Part shown: positions 43,653 to 56,027 of the stretch, piece after piece
Layout of the letters: each line of letters opens with the position of its first letter
Position numbering within the stretch: position 1 is the first letter of the stretch
Origin: Escherichia coli
GTDB taxonomy: Bacteria; Pseudomonadota; Gammaproteobacteria; Enterobacterales; Enterobacteriaceae
DNA length: 64,000 bases
Assembly (NCBI RefSeq): GCF_011881725.1
Contig: NZ_JAATUR010000009.1
Coordinates: forward strand, 1-64,000
Direction of reading: 5' to 3'
The notes under the pieces: model-generated
Database searches by the model: none
What the model saw: only the letters and a program-made list of their open reading frames with translations
What the model was told of the DNA's origin: nothing
Made by a program: the position numbers and the translations under genes

Positions 43653-44957
43653 TTAATGCAGTTTCAGACGCGGACGGATAACGCGGTTGATACTGCCCAC
43701 CAGCATCATTAACCCGGTTTTAAAGTAGCCATGCAGCGCAATCTGATGCATTCGGTATAGCGAGATATACACAAAGCGCGCAATACGTCCTTCAATCATC
43801 ATTGAACCACGCGTCAGGTTACCCATCAGGCTACCAACGGTGGAGAAGTTCGACAGCGATACCAACGAACCGTGATCCTTATACTGATAATTTTTCAGCG
43901 GTTTACCGTTCATCTGCGCCAGAATGTTGTTCATTGCGCAGGTCGCCATCTGATGCGCGGCCTGAGCGCGCGGCGGTACAAAGCCCCCTTCCGGACGCGG
44001 GCATGACGCGCAGTCGCCAATAGCGTAAATGTCTGGATCGCGCGTGGTCTGCAGTGTCGGTTCCACCACCAGTTGGTTGATACGGTTGGTTTCAAGACCA
44101 CCAATATCTTTCAGGAAATCTGGGGCTTTTATCCCGGCAGCCCACACCATCAGATCGGCCTCAATATATTCGCCCTCTTTAGTGTGCAGACCACCTTTAT
44201 CAGCACTGGTGACCATGGTTTGCGTCAGCACGCGAACACCCAGTTTCGTTAACTCATTGTGGGCAGCAGCAGAGATACGTGGCGGCAACGCAGGCAAAAT
44301 GCGTTCGCCCGCCTCGATCAGCGTTACGTTCAATGCTTCGTTAGTCAGGCCCTTGTAACCGTAGCTATGCAACTGCTTCACTGCATTGTGCAATTCAGCA
44401 GAGAGTTCTACACCCGTCGCGCCGCCGCCAACAATCGCAATGTTCACTTTGCCATTCGCGCCAAGGTTGGCGGAGTATTTCAGGAACAGATTCAGCATCT
44501 CCTGGTGGAAACGACGCGCCTGATGCGGGTTATCAAGGAAAATGCAGTTCTCTTTCACACCTGGTGTGTTGAAATCGTTAGAGGTGCTGCCCAGCGCCAT
44601 TACCAGGGTGTCATAAGCGATTTTACGTTCCGGTACCAGCAGTTCACCTTTTTCGTCGCGCAATTCAGCAATGGTGATTGTTTTCGCTTCACGATCGATA
44701 TCGACCACAGAACCCAGCTGGAACTGGAAACCGTGATTACGTGCATGGGCCAAATAGCTCAGCGCATCGACACCTTCATCGAGCGATCCGGTCGCCACTT
44801 CGTGCAGCAGCGGTTTCCACAGGTGGCTGTGGTTACGATCTACCAGCGTAATTTTGGCTTTTTTCTTGCGTCCCAGCTTATGTCCAAGCTGAGTCGCCAT
44901 TTCCAGCCCACCAGCACCGCCGCCGACAATCACAATTTTTTTCAATGGCGTAGTCAA
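43653..44957 (-). CDS. ndh: NADH dehydrogenase II
   Basis: A 434-aa single-subunit, non-proton-pumping NADH:quinone oxidoreductase bound to the inner membrane. The FAD-binding [12 protein letters not shown] is at the N-terminus and the NADH-binding [14 protein letters not shown] near residue 180. The C-terminal amphipathic helices dock to the membrane. The start is TTG 44957 behind AAGGGGGTCAC, as known for E. coli ndh; an upstream in-frame start is not used. A perfect FNR site lies upstream. Confidence 0.98.
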   Translation of the reverse strand: MTTPLKKIVIVGGGAGGLEMATQLGHKLGRKKKAKITLVDRNHSHLWKPLLHEVATGSLDEGVDALSYLAHARNHGFQFQLGSVVDIDREAKTITIAELRDEKGELLVPERKIAYDTLVMALGSTSNDFNTPGVKENCIFLDNPHQARRFHQEMLNLFLKYSANLGANGKVNIAIVGGGATGVELSAELHNAVKQLHSYGYKGLTNEALNVTLIEAGERILPALPPRISAAAHNELTKLGVRVLTQTMVTSADKGGLHTKEGEYIEADLMVWAAGIKAPDFLKDIGGLETNRINQLVVEPTLQTTRDPDIYAIGDCASCPRPEGGFVPPRAQAAHQMATCAMNNILAQMNGKPLKNYQYKDHGSLVSLSNFSTVGSLMGNLTRGSMMIEGRIARFVYISLYRMHQIALHGYFKTGLMMLVGSINRVIRPRLKLH

Positions 44958-45093
44958 CGTGACCCCCTTAAATTTATTAACCAATTGTTAATTAATAGTT
45001 ATTTATATAGCTCTTAATTAACAACAGGTTACAACAATGAAAACCTTCTTCGCTATTGAGAATAACATGAATGGTGCATTGGTCATACCAAAA

Positions 45094-45107
45094 TTGATGT
45101 TAATCAA
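45094..45107. promoter_or_regulatory. FNR site of ndh
   Basis: TTGAT-GTTA-ATCAA is a perfect FNR palindrome 137 bases before the ndh start codon, in line with the known anaerobic repression of ndh by FNR. Confidence 0.85.
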
Positions 45108-45228
45108 GTTTTGTTGCTGAAAAGATAGGCGCATTTACCAGTTGAGATCAAAAAACACAGCTTATTGTTTATTATTTAAACGAAATCGGGAGGGTGATAT
45201 AGGGTGAGACGTATACGGAGGGCGTTTG

Positions 45229-45259
<31 letters not shown>

Positions 45260-45332
45260 TTCCCCGGTTTCCCGGATTGCAGGCATGCCAGAGAGAGCTG
45301 GCCGACTCTCTCTGTCTGGAAGGGATAATACA

Positions 45333-45413
45333 AGGCCTGATCAGACGCGAACGGCGTCGCATCAGGCACATTGCCAGTGTCGGATGCGGCGTGAACGCCT
45401 TATCCGATCTACA
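45333..45413. repeat. BIME (two REP units) between ndh and ycfP
   Basis: AGGCCTGATCAGACGCG...CGTCGCATCAGGCA (45333-45368) and GTGTCGGATGCGGCGTG...GCCTTATCCGATCTACA (45377-45413) form an opposed REP pair upstream of ndh and downstream of ycfP. Confidence 0.85.
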
Positions 45414-45466
45414 GAATCCGGGGCCACATCAGATACCGACAAGGTGACCTGATGCGACGATGCCAA

Positions 45467-46009
45467 TTAACCGAGGGTTTTGAATGCCTTAATGCGCTGC
45501 AAATGCGGAGAGATATTTTTGAATTTATGCGTCTGCTCTTCGTCCCAGACAATCTCGTAATAATGATGCAACTCTTCAGATGTTCGCTGGCTGTTAAGCG
45601 CCTCATCGTGACGCGATAAAATAACCAGACAACGATCGCGATTCTTCTCACGGAAGTTGGTCACACACTTGGTGGCAATATCGGCATACTCTTCCGGGCG
45701 ATCAATCTTCCCTTCCATGTTCTCATAAGGGAACAAATTGGGGTTGAAGATCACCTGGCGGATATCACAGAGAAAACCAATCCGCTCCGCCCAATAGCCA
45801 CCCAGACCAACACCACAAATGAGCGGGCGCTCATCGACATTCAGTTGCAGCATTTTGTCCACTTCTTTAAGCAGATGCTGCATATCGTGTTTCGGATGCA
45901 GAGTGCTGTAGCTTATCAAGCGTACATCCGGGTCAATAAACTGCAATTGTAAGACTTTCTCGTGGTTACCCGGACTGTTAGAGTCAAAACCGTGTAAATA
46001 GATAATCAT
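45467..46009 (-). CDS. ycfP: YcfP, UPF0227 alpha/beta-hydrolase-like protein
   Basis: A 180-aa cytosolic protein with an esterase-like fold: [13 protein letters not shown] oxyanion loop and a nucleophile-elbow region [11 protein letters not shown]. The elbow has Gly where hydrolases have Ser, so catalysis is uncertain. ATG 46009 is the usual start; it lies 22 bases after the nagZ stop. Last gene of the minus-strand run hinT-ycfL-lpoB-thiK-nagZ-ycfP. Confidence 0.93.
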   Translation of the reverse strand: MIIYLHGFDSNSPGNHEKVLQLQFIDPDVRLISYSTLHPKHDMQHLLKEVDKMLQLNVDERPLICGVGLGGYWAERIGFLCDIRQVIFNPNLFPYENMEGKIDRPEEYADIATKCVTNFREKNRDRCLVILSRHDEALNSQRTSEELHHYYEIVWDEEQTHKFKNISPHLQRIKAFKTLG

Positions 46010-46031
46010 CGCTTCCTCACATAAGCCAGGG

Positions 46032-47872
<1,841 letters not shown>

Positions 47873-47892
<20 letters not shown>

Positions 47893-48514
47893 CTTTACCT
47901 GACCAGATAATTTCGCCCGTCTGCACCAGCATCAGCTGCATTTGCAGAGTAGGAGCGTTAACGTTGCCAGAGGCGCTGGAATAAAGCACATAATGAGCGC
48001 CTACATTGCGAGCAATGCCAATGGCTTTACTACGGGTGCCTAAGCTGTCCTGCGGCGACAAACCTAATTGCTGCTTGGCCATCGAAAGCTGCTGGGCGGA
48101 AACCAGGGTAAATTTACCATTATTGGCCAGCGCATTACGCAGCGTTTCGGTCGCTTCTCCGGCATTCAGCGAACCGTTAGTGCGGTTGTTAACGCTATCA
48201 ACCAGCAGGACGCTACCCGCAGTCACGCCGTCAGCCCCTAGCATCTTACTGACCATCGGCTGCATTGCGCCGTTCCAGTCATAATGACGAATATGCGGCG
48301 CAGGTGGTGCTGTTTGGTCTTCGTGCTCAATTGGCCCTGGCTGCTGCGGGATCGTCGGCACTGATGGCACTGTTGGTACTGGCTGTTGCGGCTCGGCAGG
48401 TTGCTCCGGCGCAGGTTTCACCTCTTCTACCGGTGCAGGTTCTCGTGGCCCCACACACCCGGCGAGAAACATCGCCAGTGCAGTAATCAAGGCGTAGCGA
48501 CTCATTTTTGTCAT
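47873..48514 (-). CDS. lpoB: LpoB, outer-membrane lipoprotein activator of PBP1b
   Basis: A 213-aa lipoprotein that stimulates the peptidoglycan synthase PBP1b from the outer membrane. The lipobox LAGC puts the lipidated Cys at residue 20. A long proline-rich disordered linker (about 25-75) spans the periplasm. A globular C-terminal domain follows. ATG 48514 is preferred to the TTG directly before it because of the AAGGGG spacing. Its export depends on LolCDE encoded in this window. Confidence 0.97.
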
Positions 48515-48527
48515 CAAGATTCACCCC

Positions 48528-48905
48528 TTACAAATATAGATAAAGTCTGACTTTGTGCGCCCCCAGAAAATTGGCGCTGCCGTACAGCGTTACCGCCGAA
48601 TGTGCGGGAATGGTAACGCTGCGTGGCGTTTCCAGAGGATGCATCTCCAGTCCTCTGGCGTCATACCAGTAAAAACGATAATGAACGGTAACGGGTTCTT
48701 GCCTTTCGTTATAAAGCGTCGAGGATGCTGAAGGCTGAATGTCAGACGTAGAAAGCACCGGCTTTTCTGCGCTGATGCCCGCTGCCAGTAAAGATGATTC
48801 CATCACCAGCGATTGTTCATCATTGACCGGAATTTCCGGATGAGAACGACAGCCTACCAGCAACAACAACGCCAGAGACACCAGCCCAAAGCATCCTTTT
48901 CTCAT
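48528..48905 (-). CDS. ycfL: YcfL, DUF1425 lipoprotein
   Basis: A 125-aa predicted lipoprotein: signal peptide with lipobox LVGC (Cys19), then an immunoglobulin-like DUF1425 domain (VTVHYRFYWYDARGLEM...SVTIPAHSAVTLYG). The function is unknown. It lies between hinT (2-base gap) and lpoB (13-base gap), so it is probably cotranscribed with them. Confidence 0.92.
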   Translation of the reverse strand: MRKGCFGLVSLALLLLVGCRSHPEIPVNDEQSLVMESSLLAAGISAEKPVLSTSDIQPSASSTLYNERQEPVTVHYRFYWYDARGLEMHPLETPRSVTIPAHSAVTLYGSANFLGAHKVRLYLYL

Positions 48906-48907
48906 CG

Positions 48908-49267
48908 TTACAGGCCTTTATGTGCCAGCATTGGCCCCAACGGACGGCCACCCAGGAGGTGCATATGAATGTGATAGACCTCTTGTCCGCCATGACGGTT
49001 GGTGTTCATGATCAAACGATAGCCATCTTCGGCAATGCCTTCTTGCTCGGCGATTTTTGCCGCTACGGTGATCATACGTCCCAGCGCCTGCTCATGCTCG
49101 ACAGATACGTCGTTCACGGTAGGGATGAGGGTATTTGGAATGATCAGAATATGCGTTGGCGCTTGCGGTGAAATATCGCGAAACGCCGTTACCAGTTCAT
49201 CCTGGTAGACGATATCGGAGGGGATCTCACGACGAATAATTTTGCTGAAAATAGTTTCTTCTGCCAC
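48908..49267 (-). CDS. hinT: HinT purine nucleoside phosphoramidase
   Basis: A 119-aa HIT-family hydrolase of adenosine phosphoramidates and lysyl-AMP. The histidine triad HIHMHLL lies near the C-terminus. The start is GTG 49267 ([15 protein letters not shown]), matching the known length; a longer in-frame ATG at 49285 is not conserved. First gene of a six-gene minus-strand series. Confidence 0.96.
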   Translation of the reverse strand: MAEETIFSKIIRREIPSDIVYQDELVTAFRDISPQAPTHILIIPNTLIPTVNDVSVEHEQALGRMITVAAKIAEQEGIAEDGYRLIMNTNRHGGQEVYHIHMHLLGGRPLGPMLAHKGL

Positions 49268-49285
49268 GACATTTTCCTTTTTCAA

Positions 49286-49600
49286 ATAGCCATGCGTTGC
49301 ACCATGCTACGCCGCGCCACACTGCGAGTATAGAGTATGGTCGAGTTAAACCTGCTCTTTCAACCTTAAGCCACGATTTATTAAGCAAAAAATCATAATG
49401 CTGCCGTATATATCGCCATTATTCCCATTTCTACCTGCGAATGCGCTGAAAAGTCATTCTCTGTTTGGTTTACATATTAAATATGAATGCGTATATTTCT
49501 CATTTGCATTTACATGCAAAATTATTCGCGCGCTAAATATAACTGCTCATCGCCCTCCTCTGGGATGAGCATGACGACAATATAAACCAAGAGATTTCAA
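49286..49600. other. Divergent promoter region hinT/fhuE
   Basis: About 315 AT-rich bases without a gene. It must hold the hinT promoter at the left and the iron-regulated fhuE promoter at the right. The Fur-like site is listed separately. Confidence 0.5.
49485..49520. promoter_or_regulatory. Candidate Fur box of fhuE
   Basis: AATGCGTATATTTCTCATTT (from 49485) runs into TTTGCAT-ttac-ATGCAAA (49503-49520), giving overlapping hexamers of the Fur type about 100 bases before fhuE. The match to the 19-bp consensus is partial. The exact 7-bp inverted repeat at the right could be a second element. Confidence 0.45.
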
Positions 49601-51790
49601 ATGCTTTCGACACAATTTCACAGGGATAATCCACATCAAGCCGTAACCAAACCGTCGCTGCTTACCGCCTGCATAGCGCTGGCACTATTTCCTTCTGCCG
49701 CTTTTGCCGCCCCAACGACTGAAGAAACGGTGATTGTTGAGAGTTCAGGCACTCTGCCGATTGATGACGAAAATGATTACAGCGTTACGTCTACCTCTGC
49801 GGGTACCAAAATGCAGATGACTCAGCGTGATATCCCTCAGTCGGTCACCATTGTCAGCCAGCAGCGGATGGAAGATCAGCAGTTACAAACGCTGGGAGAA
49901 GTGATGGAAAACACTCTGGGGATCAGCAAAAGCCAGGCTGATTCCGATCGTACTCTTTATTATTCGCGTGGATTCCAGATCGATAACTATATGGTCGACG
50001 GTATCCCAACCTATTTTGAATCGCGCTGGAATCTGGGCGACGCACTTTCTGATATGGCGCTGTTTGAACGCGTAGAAGTGGTGAGAGGCGCGACGGGATT
50101 GATGACCGGCACGGGTAATCCATCCGCGGCAATTAATATGGTTCGTAAACACGCGACCAGTCGTGAATTTAAAGGGGATATCTCGGCGGAATACGGTAGC
50201 TGGAACAAAGAACGGTATGTGGCGGATTTGCAAAGTCCACTAACCGAAGACGGCAATGTCCGCGCGCGAATTGTTGGTGGCTACCAGAATAACGACTCAT
50301 GGCTGGACCGCTACAACAGTGAAAAAACCTTTTTCTCCGGCATTGTCGATGCTGATTTAGGCGAGCTTACCTCACTTTCTGCAGGTTACGAATACCAACG
50401 CATTGATGTTAATAGCCCGACCTGGGGCGGTTTACCGCGCTGGAATACCGACGGCAGCAGCAACAATTATGATCGCGCACGCAGTACCGCACCTGACTGG
50501 GCGTACAACGATAAAGAGATCAACAAAGTCTTTATGTCCTTGAAGCAGCGCTTTGCTGATACCTGGCAAGCGACGCTGAATGCCACCCACTCCGAAGTCG
50601 AATTTGACAGCAAAATGATGTATGTCGATGCCTATGTAAACAAAGCGAATGGCATGCTGGTTGGGCCATACAGTAATTATGGACCTGGCTTTGATTATGT
50701 TGGCGGTACCGGCTGGAACAGCGGCAAGCGTAAAGTTGATGCGCTAGATTTGTTCGCTGACGGCAGTTACGAATTGTTTGGTCGTCAGCATAATCTGATG
50801 TTTGGTGGCAGTTACAGCAAACAAAATAATCGTTACTTCAGCTCATGGGCCAATATATTCCCGAATGAAATCGGCAGTTTCTACAACTTTAATGGCAATT
50901 TTCCGCAAACCGACTGGTCTCCGCAGAGCCTGGCGCAGGACGATACCACACATATGAAATCTCTGTATGCCGCCACCCGTGTCACACTTGCCGACCCACT
51001 ACATCTTATCCTCGGAGCGCGTTATACCAACTGGCGGATTGATACACTGACCTACAGTATGGAAAAAAACCATACAACCCCATACGCCGGATTGGTTTAC
51101 GACATTAATGACAACTGGTCGACCTATGCCAGTTACACATCTATTTTCCAGCCGCAAAATGATCGTGACAGTTCGGGCAAATATCTTGCGCCAATCACGG
51201 GTAACAACTATGAGCTCGGTCTGAAGTCAGACTGGATGAATAGCCGTTTGACCACCACGCTGGCCATCTTCCGTATTGAGCAGGATAATGTCGCGCAGTC
51301 CACCGGTATGCCTATCCCCGGTAGTAACGGCGAAACCGCTTATAAAGCGGTGGATGGAACGGTAAGTAAAGGTGTGGAATTTGAACTCAACGGCGCAATT
51401 ACCGACAACTGGCAACTGACGTTTGGTGCAACACGCTATATTGCAGAAGACAACGAAGGGAATGCGGTAAACCCAAACCTGCCACGCACTACAGTTAAAA
51501 TGTTCACCAGCTATCGGTTGCCTGTCATGCCAGAGTTGACGGTCGGTGGCGGTGTTAACTGGCAAAATCGCGTATATACCGATACGGTGACACCATATGG
51601 CACCTTCCGCGCCGAGCAAGGTAGCTACGCGCTGGTGGATCTATTCACCCGCTACCAGGTGACGAAAAACTTCTCGTTGCAGGGGAACGTCAATAACCTG
51701 TTTGACAAAACCTACGATACCAACGTGGAAGGTTCTATCGTCTACGGCGCACCACGTAATTTCAGTATTACCGGCACGTATCAATTCTGA
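49601..51790 (+). CDS. fhuE: FhuE, TonB-dependent ferric-coprogen/rhodotorulic acid receptor
   Basis: A 729-aa outer-membrane transporter. A signal peptide (about 1-36, ending SAAFAA) is followed by a TonB box (ETVIVESS). The plug domain has IPQSVTIVSQQRM and VEVVRGATGLMTGTGNPSAAINMVRK. The 22-strand barrel ends in the canonical terminal phenylalanine (ITGTYQF). Intact and full length. Confidence 0.98.
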   Translation: MLSTQFHRDNPHQAVTKPSLLTACIALALFPSAAFAAPTTEETVIVESSGTLPIDDENDYSVTSTSAGTKMQMTQRDIPQSVTIVSQQRMEDQQLQTLGEVMENTLGISKSQADSDRTLYYSRGFQIDNYMVDGIPTYFESRWNLGDALSDMALFERVEVVRGATGLMTGTGNPSAAINMVRKHATSREFKGDISAEYGSWNKERYVADLQSPLTEDGNVRARIVGGYQNNDSWLDRYNSEKTFFSGIVDADLGELTSLSAGYEYQRIDVNSPTWGGLPRWNTDGSSNNYDRARSTAPDWAYNDKEINKVFMSLKQRFADTWQATLNATHSEVEFDSKMMYVDAYVNKANGMLVGPYSNYGPGFDYVGGTGWNSGKRKVDALDLFADGSYELFGRQHNLMFGGSYSKQNNRYFSSWANIFPNEIGSFYNFNGNFPQTDWSPQSLAQDDTTHMKSLYAATRVTLADPLHLILGARYTNWRIDTLTYSMEKNHTTPYAGLVYDINDNWSTYASYTSIFQPQNDRDSSGKYLAPITGNNYELGLKSDWMNSRLTTTLAIFRIEQDNVAQSTGMPIPGSNGETAYKAVDGTVSKGVEFELNGAITDNWQLTFGATRYIAEDNEGNAVNPNLPRTTVKMFTSYRLPVMPELTVGGGVNWQNRVYTDTVTPYGTFRAEQGSYALVDLFTRYQVTKNFSLQGNVNNLFDKTYDTNVEGSIVYGAPRNFSITGTYQF

Positions 51791-51807
51791 ATAACACCTG
51801 TAAAAAA

Positions 51808-51829
51808 GGCAGCCATCTGGCTGCCTTAG
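51808..51829 (-). terminator. Terminator between fhuE and ptsG
   Basis: AAGGCAGCCA (51808-51817) / TGGCTGCCTT (51820-51829). A run of A to the left gives TTTTTT on the minus strand for ptsG; it may also end fhuE transcripts. Confidence 0.88.
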
Positions 51830-51849
51830 TCTCCCCAACGTCTGACGGA

Positions 51850-53283
51850 TTAGTGGTTACGGATGTACTCATCCATCTCGGTTTTCAGGTTATCGGATTT
51901 AGTACCGAAAATCGCCTGAACACCAGAACCAGCAACCACTACGCCCGCTGCGCCCAGTTTCTTCAGGCCAGCCTGATCCACTTTGGACACATCAGCGACG
52001 CTGACGCGTAAACGGGTAATACATGCGTCGAGGTTAGTGATGTTTTCTTTACCACCAAATGCAGCAACCAGAGCCGGTGCCATTTCGCTGGTACCGGTAG
52101 CTTTCGCATCTTCAGTTGCGTCTTCACGACCCGGGGTTTTCAGATCCAGAGCTTTAATCAGCACGCGGAAGATGGTGTAGTAAACAATCGCATAACCAAT
52201 ACCGACGATCGGGAACAGCCACAGTTTGCTGCTGTTACCAGACAGAACGATGAAGTCAATCAGGCCGTGCGAGAACGATGTACCGTCGCGCATCCCGAGA
52301 AGAATACAGATTGGGAATGCCAGACCCGCCAGAATCGCGTGGATGATGTACAGGATCGGCGCAACGAACATGAAGGAGAACTCGATCGGCTCGGTAATAC
52401 CGGTCAGGAACGAGGTCAGCGCTGCGGAGATCATGATACCGCCCACTTTAGCGCGGTTTTCTGGTTTAGCAGAGTGCCAGATAGCAATTGCGGCAGCCGG
52501 CAGACCATACATTTTGAACAGGAAACCACCAGACAGTTTACCTGCAGTTGGGTCACCCGCCATATAACGCGGAATGTCACCGTGGAACACCTGACCTGCT
52601 GCGTTGGTGTATTCACCAATCTGCATCTGGAAAGGCACGTTCCAGATGTGGTGCAGACCAAACGGTACCAGGCAGCGTTCGATGAAGCCGTAAATGCCAA
52701 ACGCAACTACCGGGTTCTGGTAAGCAGCCCACTGAGAGAAAGTCTGGATTGCAGAACCAATCGGCGGCCAAATGAAGGACAACACAACGCCAGTAAAGAT
52801 GGCAGCCAGGCCAGAGATGATCGGCACAAAGCGTTTACCGGCAAAGAAGCCAAGATACTCAGGCAGCTTAATACGGTAGAAACGGTTAAACATGTACGCT
52901 GCGATCGCACCGGAGATGATCCCCCCGAGTACGCCAGTATCCGCCAGATGTTTAGCGGCGATTTCTTCTGCAGGTAAATGCAGTACCAGCGGAGCAACCA
53001 CGGCCATGGTTTTAACCATGATGCCATAGGCAACTACTGCGGCCAGCGCGGATACACCATCGTTATTGGTAAAGCCGAGGGCGACACCAATTGCAAAAAT
53101 CAGTGGCATGTTAGCAAAGACGGAACCGCCTGCTTCTGCCATAACATGCGATACAACGGCGGGCAGCCAGCTGAAATTCGCGGAACCGACGCCCAGCAGA
53201 ATACCTGCGATAGGCAGTACGGATACCGGCAGCATCAGCGATTTACCGACCTTTTGCAGGTTAGCAAATGCATTCTTAAACAT
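51850..53283 (-). CDS. ptsG: PTS glucose-specific EIICB (PtsG)
   Basis: A 477-aa glucose permease. The membrane EIIC domain (about 1-385) imports glucose. The cytosolic EIIB domain has the phosphorylated Cys421 in [13 protein letters not shown]. The EIIC sugar-binding region includes [12 protein letters not shown] 53283 is the known start; a longer in-frame start would lie inside the SgrS-binding leader. CRP, Mlc and SgrS sites lie upstream. Confidence 0.99.
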
Positions 53284-53310
53284 AATTGAGAGTGCTCCTG
53301 AGTATGGGTG
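53284..53310 (-). promoter_or_regulatory. SgrS-pairing region and RBS of ptsG mRNA
   Basis: The leader reads CCATACTCAGGAGCACTCTC up to the start codon. This is the segment known to pair with the small RNA SgrS under glucose-phosphate stress, covering the AGGAG Shine-Dalgarno. Confidence 0.85.
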
Positions 53311-53376
53311 CTTTTTTACGTTCTCACGCGTGGCAAGGGGGGAGAGCCTCACCGTATACAGGGCATCTAAGCGCCC

Positions 53377-53402
53377 TTTATTTATTACACAGAGTAAAAT
53401 AA
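53377..53402 (-). promoter_or_regulatory. Mlc operator of ptsG
   Basis: On the minus strand TTATTTTACTCTGTGTAATA, continuing AATAAA, is the AT-rich Mlc operator known upstream of E. coli ptsG. Mlc is titrated away by unphosphorylated PtsG during glucose uptake. Confidence 0.75.
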
Positions 53403-53417
53403 TTCAGTGTTGATTTG

Positions 53418-53433
53418 TTTGACGGCTATCACG
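53418..53433 (-). promoter_or_regulatory. CRP site of ptsG
   Basis: CGTGATAGCCGTCAAA on the minus strand fits TGTGA-N6-TCACA at most core positions and precedes the Mlc operator, as in K-12. Confidence 0.75.
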
Positions 53434-53504
53434 TTTCAACTTCAGATCATTGGAGAAGTTGCACATTTTGACAAAACATATGTCACAATATTTCAAGCGT
53501 GGTT

Positions 53505-53532
53505 GTTCACCGCCCAATTTTCGGCGGTGAAC
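53505..53532. terminator. Hairpin between ycfH and ptsG
   Basis: GTTCACCGCC (53505-53514) / GGCGGTGAAC (53523-53532), a perfect 10-bp stem 45 bases after the ycfH stop. It lacks a T run, so its terminator role is uncertain. Confidence 0.6.
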
Positions 53533-53576
53533 TTTACTCGTTTTAGCCATTAATTACGAGCTTTAAAAAAACTCAT

Positions 53577-54374
53577 TCAACGGATGGATTGAAGGCGGGA
53601 AGCGTCGATATGAAATAGACGGGCAAAGTTATCGGTGGTTACCTGCGCCAGTTCTTCAACGGCAACACCTTTCAACACAGCCATGTATTCTGCAACGTCA
53701 CGAACCATCGCAGGTTGATTCTCTTTTCCTCGATGCGGTACAGGTGCAAGATAAGGCGAGTCCGTTTCCACCAGTAGCCGATCCAGAGGGACGTAACGTG
53801 CGGCATCACGCAGTTGTTCCGCATTACGGAAGGTCACAATACCTGAAAAGGAGATGTAAAATCCGAGATCCAGTAATTTACCCGCCGTTTCTCTGTCCTC
53901 TGTAAAACAGTGTAGTACGCCACCGCAATCCGTCACCTTTTCTTCGCGCAGAATTGCCAGCGTATCGGCGCGGGCATCACGCGTATGGACGATTACCGGT
54001 TTGTTCAGTTCACGACCAATCTGAATATGATGGATGAAGGACTCTTGCTGACGTACTTTAGTTTCTGGCGTGTAATAATAATCCAGCCCGGTTTCACCCA
54101 GCGCAACAACGCCCTCTTCTGCCGCCAGACGGCGTAAATCGTCCACATCGTAGGGATCATTCTGGTTTAGCGGATGTACGCCGCAAGAAAATACAACGTT
54201 GTCGCGTTCGCCCACCAGATCCCGCATATGCAGATAACCCGGTAATGTTGTGGCTACTGCCAGACAAAATTTCACATCGCGTGCGGCGGCTTTCGCCAGA
54301 ACGTCATCCACGTCCTTATGCAAAGATTCATAATCCAGACCATCAAGATGGCAGTGTGAGTCGACTAAAAACAT
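53577..54374 (-). CDS. ycfH: YcfH, TatD-family metal-dependent hydrolase
   Basis: A 265-aa TIM-barrel hydrolase of the TatD family (DNase or D-aminoacyl-tRNA deacylase-type activities are known in the family). Metal ligands appear in DSHCHLDGL, GETGLDYYY, HTRDA, LHCF and ETDSPYLAP. ATG 54374 is the family start; a longer in-frame start would overlap holB. It follows pabC-mltG-tmk-holB. Confidence 0.95.
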   Translation of the reverse strand: MFLVDSHCHLDGLDYESLHKDVDDVLAKAAARDVKFCLAVATTLPGYLHMRDLVGERDNVVFSCGVHPLNQNDPYDVDDLRRLAAEEGVVALGETGLDYYYTPETKVRQQESFIHHIQIGRELNKPVIVHTRDARADTLAILREEKVTDCGGVLHCFTEDRETAGKLLDLGFYISFSGIVTFRNAEQLRDAARYVPLDRLLVETDSPYLAPVPHRGKENQPAMVRDVAEYMAVLKGVAVEELAQVTTDNFARLFHIDASRLQSIR

Positions 54375-54384
54375 GATGTTTCTC

Positions 54385-55389
54385 TTAAAGATGAGGAACC
54401 GGTAACACAATGCCCGGTTGCAAGTAATGCTCAATACGCAGTAAAAGATCGGTGATGAGAAGTTCGCGGTTGACGCCCGTAACAGATATTAACTGTTCAC
54501 GACAGTGGCAAACATCCCCCAGTATAGCCTGTAGACGCGAGGGAGAAAGCTGGTTTGTCAGCGCAGCTAAAACGCCCGGCACATCAACATTGGTGACTTG
54601 CGAAGCGCCATACTTACGCTTGAGTGCGTCCATCAACAGGGTCGCCAGCCAGTGCAGACGCGCCGGGGCTTGTTCGTGATTAAGAGGCGGCAACAGGGAA
54701 TACCAGTCACCAGATTGCACACTGTGAGCCAATGCCTGGCAAAGTGTTTCGCGGGCCTGCCAGGTCTCTCCCTGAAATAACGCCAACGCCGCGCCAGGCG
54801 AACCGGCGCTTAAGCGCAATGCGGCAAGTAATGCATCCTGTGATGTTGTCACCTCACGAGAAAGCCAGGTCACGGCGTACTGTTCTGGCGGTGGTGCGAG
54901 ATAATGTAACCGACAACGACTACGTAATGTTGCTAATAAGCGTTCAGGCTCACGGGTAGCAAGGAAAAACCAGGTTTCTGCTGGTGGCTCTTCCAGTGTT
55001 TTTAGCAAGGCGTTAGCAGCGGCGTCGGTGAGTAAGGCAGCATCGGTTACCCAGACAACTTTCGCACCGCCTAAACGTGCATGCTCATTCAGTTTTTCGG
55101 TGACTTCACGCACCGCATCAATGCCCAGTGCATTCTTCCCTTTTTCGGGAGCCAGGGTGTAATAATCAGGATGCGTGCCAGCCTGCATCAACTGACATCC
55201 ACGACAGTGACCGCAACTTTTGTGACCCTGCGGTTGTTGACAGAGTAAATAACGGCTCAGGGCGTAGATTAAAGCATCATCGCCCATGCCAGGTAACGCC
55301 TGAATAAGTAGCGCATGGTGACCTCTTCCGGCCTGATAGCTGGCTACCAGTTTTTCGAAATCAGGTCGTAACCATGGATACCATCTCAT
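54385..55389 (-). CDS. holB: DNA polymerase III delta-prime subunit
   Basis: A 334-aa clamp-loader stator subunit. The zinc-binding cysteines are in [17 protein letters not shown]. The P-loop position reads QALPGMGDD rather than a Walker A, as expected because delta-prime does not hydrolyse ATP. An SRC-like arginine finger is in LRSRCRLH. It overlaps tmk by four bases. Confidence 0.98.
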   Translation of the reverse strand: MRWYPWLRPDFEKLVASYQAGRGHHALLIQALPGMGDDALIYALSRYLLCQQPQGHKSCGHCRGCQLMQAGTHPDYYTLAPEKGKNALGIDAVREVTEKLNEHARLGGAKVVWVTDAALLTDAAANALLKTLEEPPAETWFFLATREPERLLATLRSRCRLHYLAPPPEQYAVTWLSREVTTSQDALLAALRLSAGSPGAALALFQGETWQARETLCQALAHSVQSGDWYSLLPPLNHEQAPARLHWLATLLMDALKRKYGASQVTNVDVPGVLAALTNQLSPSRLQAILGDVCHCREQLISVTGVNRELLITDLLLRIEHYLQPGIVLPVPHL

Positions 55390-56027
55390 GCGTCCTGCTC
55401 CTTAACCCAATTGGTCACGGTAGTACGGATTGCATCCATGACGACCTCCAGCGGCTGGGTGGCATCAATGGTATGAATACTTTTATCTTGTGCTGCCAGC
55501 TCCAGATAGCGGGCACGGGTGCGATTAAAAAAATCGAAAGACTCTTGCTCAATGCGATCCAGCTCGCCGCGCGCGCGGGCGCGTTTCAAACCAACTTCTG
55601 GGGTCACATCGAGATAAAGCGTTAAGTCAGGGCGAAAATCCCCCAGAACAGCATCACGCAGCGTTGCCAGCATATGTTGGTCAATACCACGTCCGCCGCC
55701 CTGATACGCCTGAGTGGAGAGATCGTGCCGATCGCCAATCACCCAGGTGCCATTAGCCAGCGCCGGTTTGATGACGGTTTCCACCAACTGAACGCGCGCG
55801 GCATAAAACATCAGTACTTCGGCTTTATCGGTAATGACTTCATCGCCTACCGATTTGATATCCAGCACCAGGCTCCTTAATTTTTCCGCCAACTGCGTAC
55901 CGCCAGGTTCTCGTGTGAAAACCATGTCGCTGATCCCCAGTTGCTCGAGCGTCTCAACCACCACGTTACGTGCGGTAGTTTTGCCTGCGCCTTCCAGCCC
56001 TTCAATGACGATATACTTACTGCGCAT
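55386..56027 (-). CDS. tmk: Thymidylate kinase
   Basis: A 213-aa dTMP kinase supplying dTDP. P-loop GLEGAGKTT is near residues 10-18, the DRx motif is in GDRHDLST, and the lid is in the EREP-type loop (TREPGG). Overlaps mltG by 11 bases and holB by 4. Confidence 0.98.
   Translation of the reverse strand: MRSKYIVIEGLEGAGKTTARNVVVETLEQLGISDMVFTREPGGTQLAEKLRSLVLDIKSVGDEVITDKAEVLMFYAARVQLVETVIKPALANGTWVIGDRHDLSTQAYQGGGRGIDQHMLATLRDAVLGDFRPDLTLYLDVTPEVGLKRARARGELDRIEQESFDFFNRTRARYLELAAQDKSIHTIDATQPLEVVMDAIRTTVTNWVKEQDA

Noticed and set aside
44259..45017. 252-codon frame opposite ndh
   Set aside because: Shadow frame; ndh on the other strand has both dinucleotide-binding motifs and conserved start.
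52267..52977. 236-codon frame opposite ptsG
   Set aside because: Shadow of ptsG with no homology or initiation signal.
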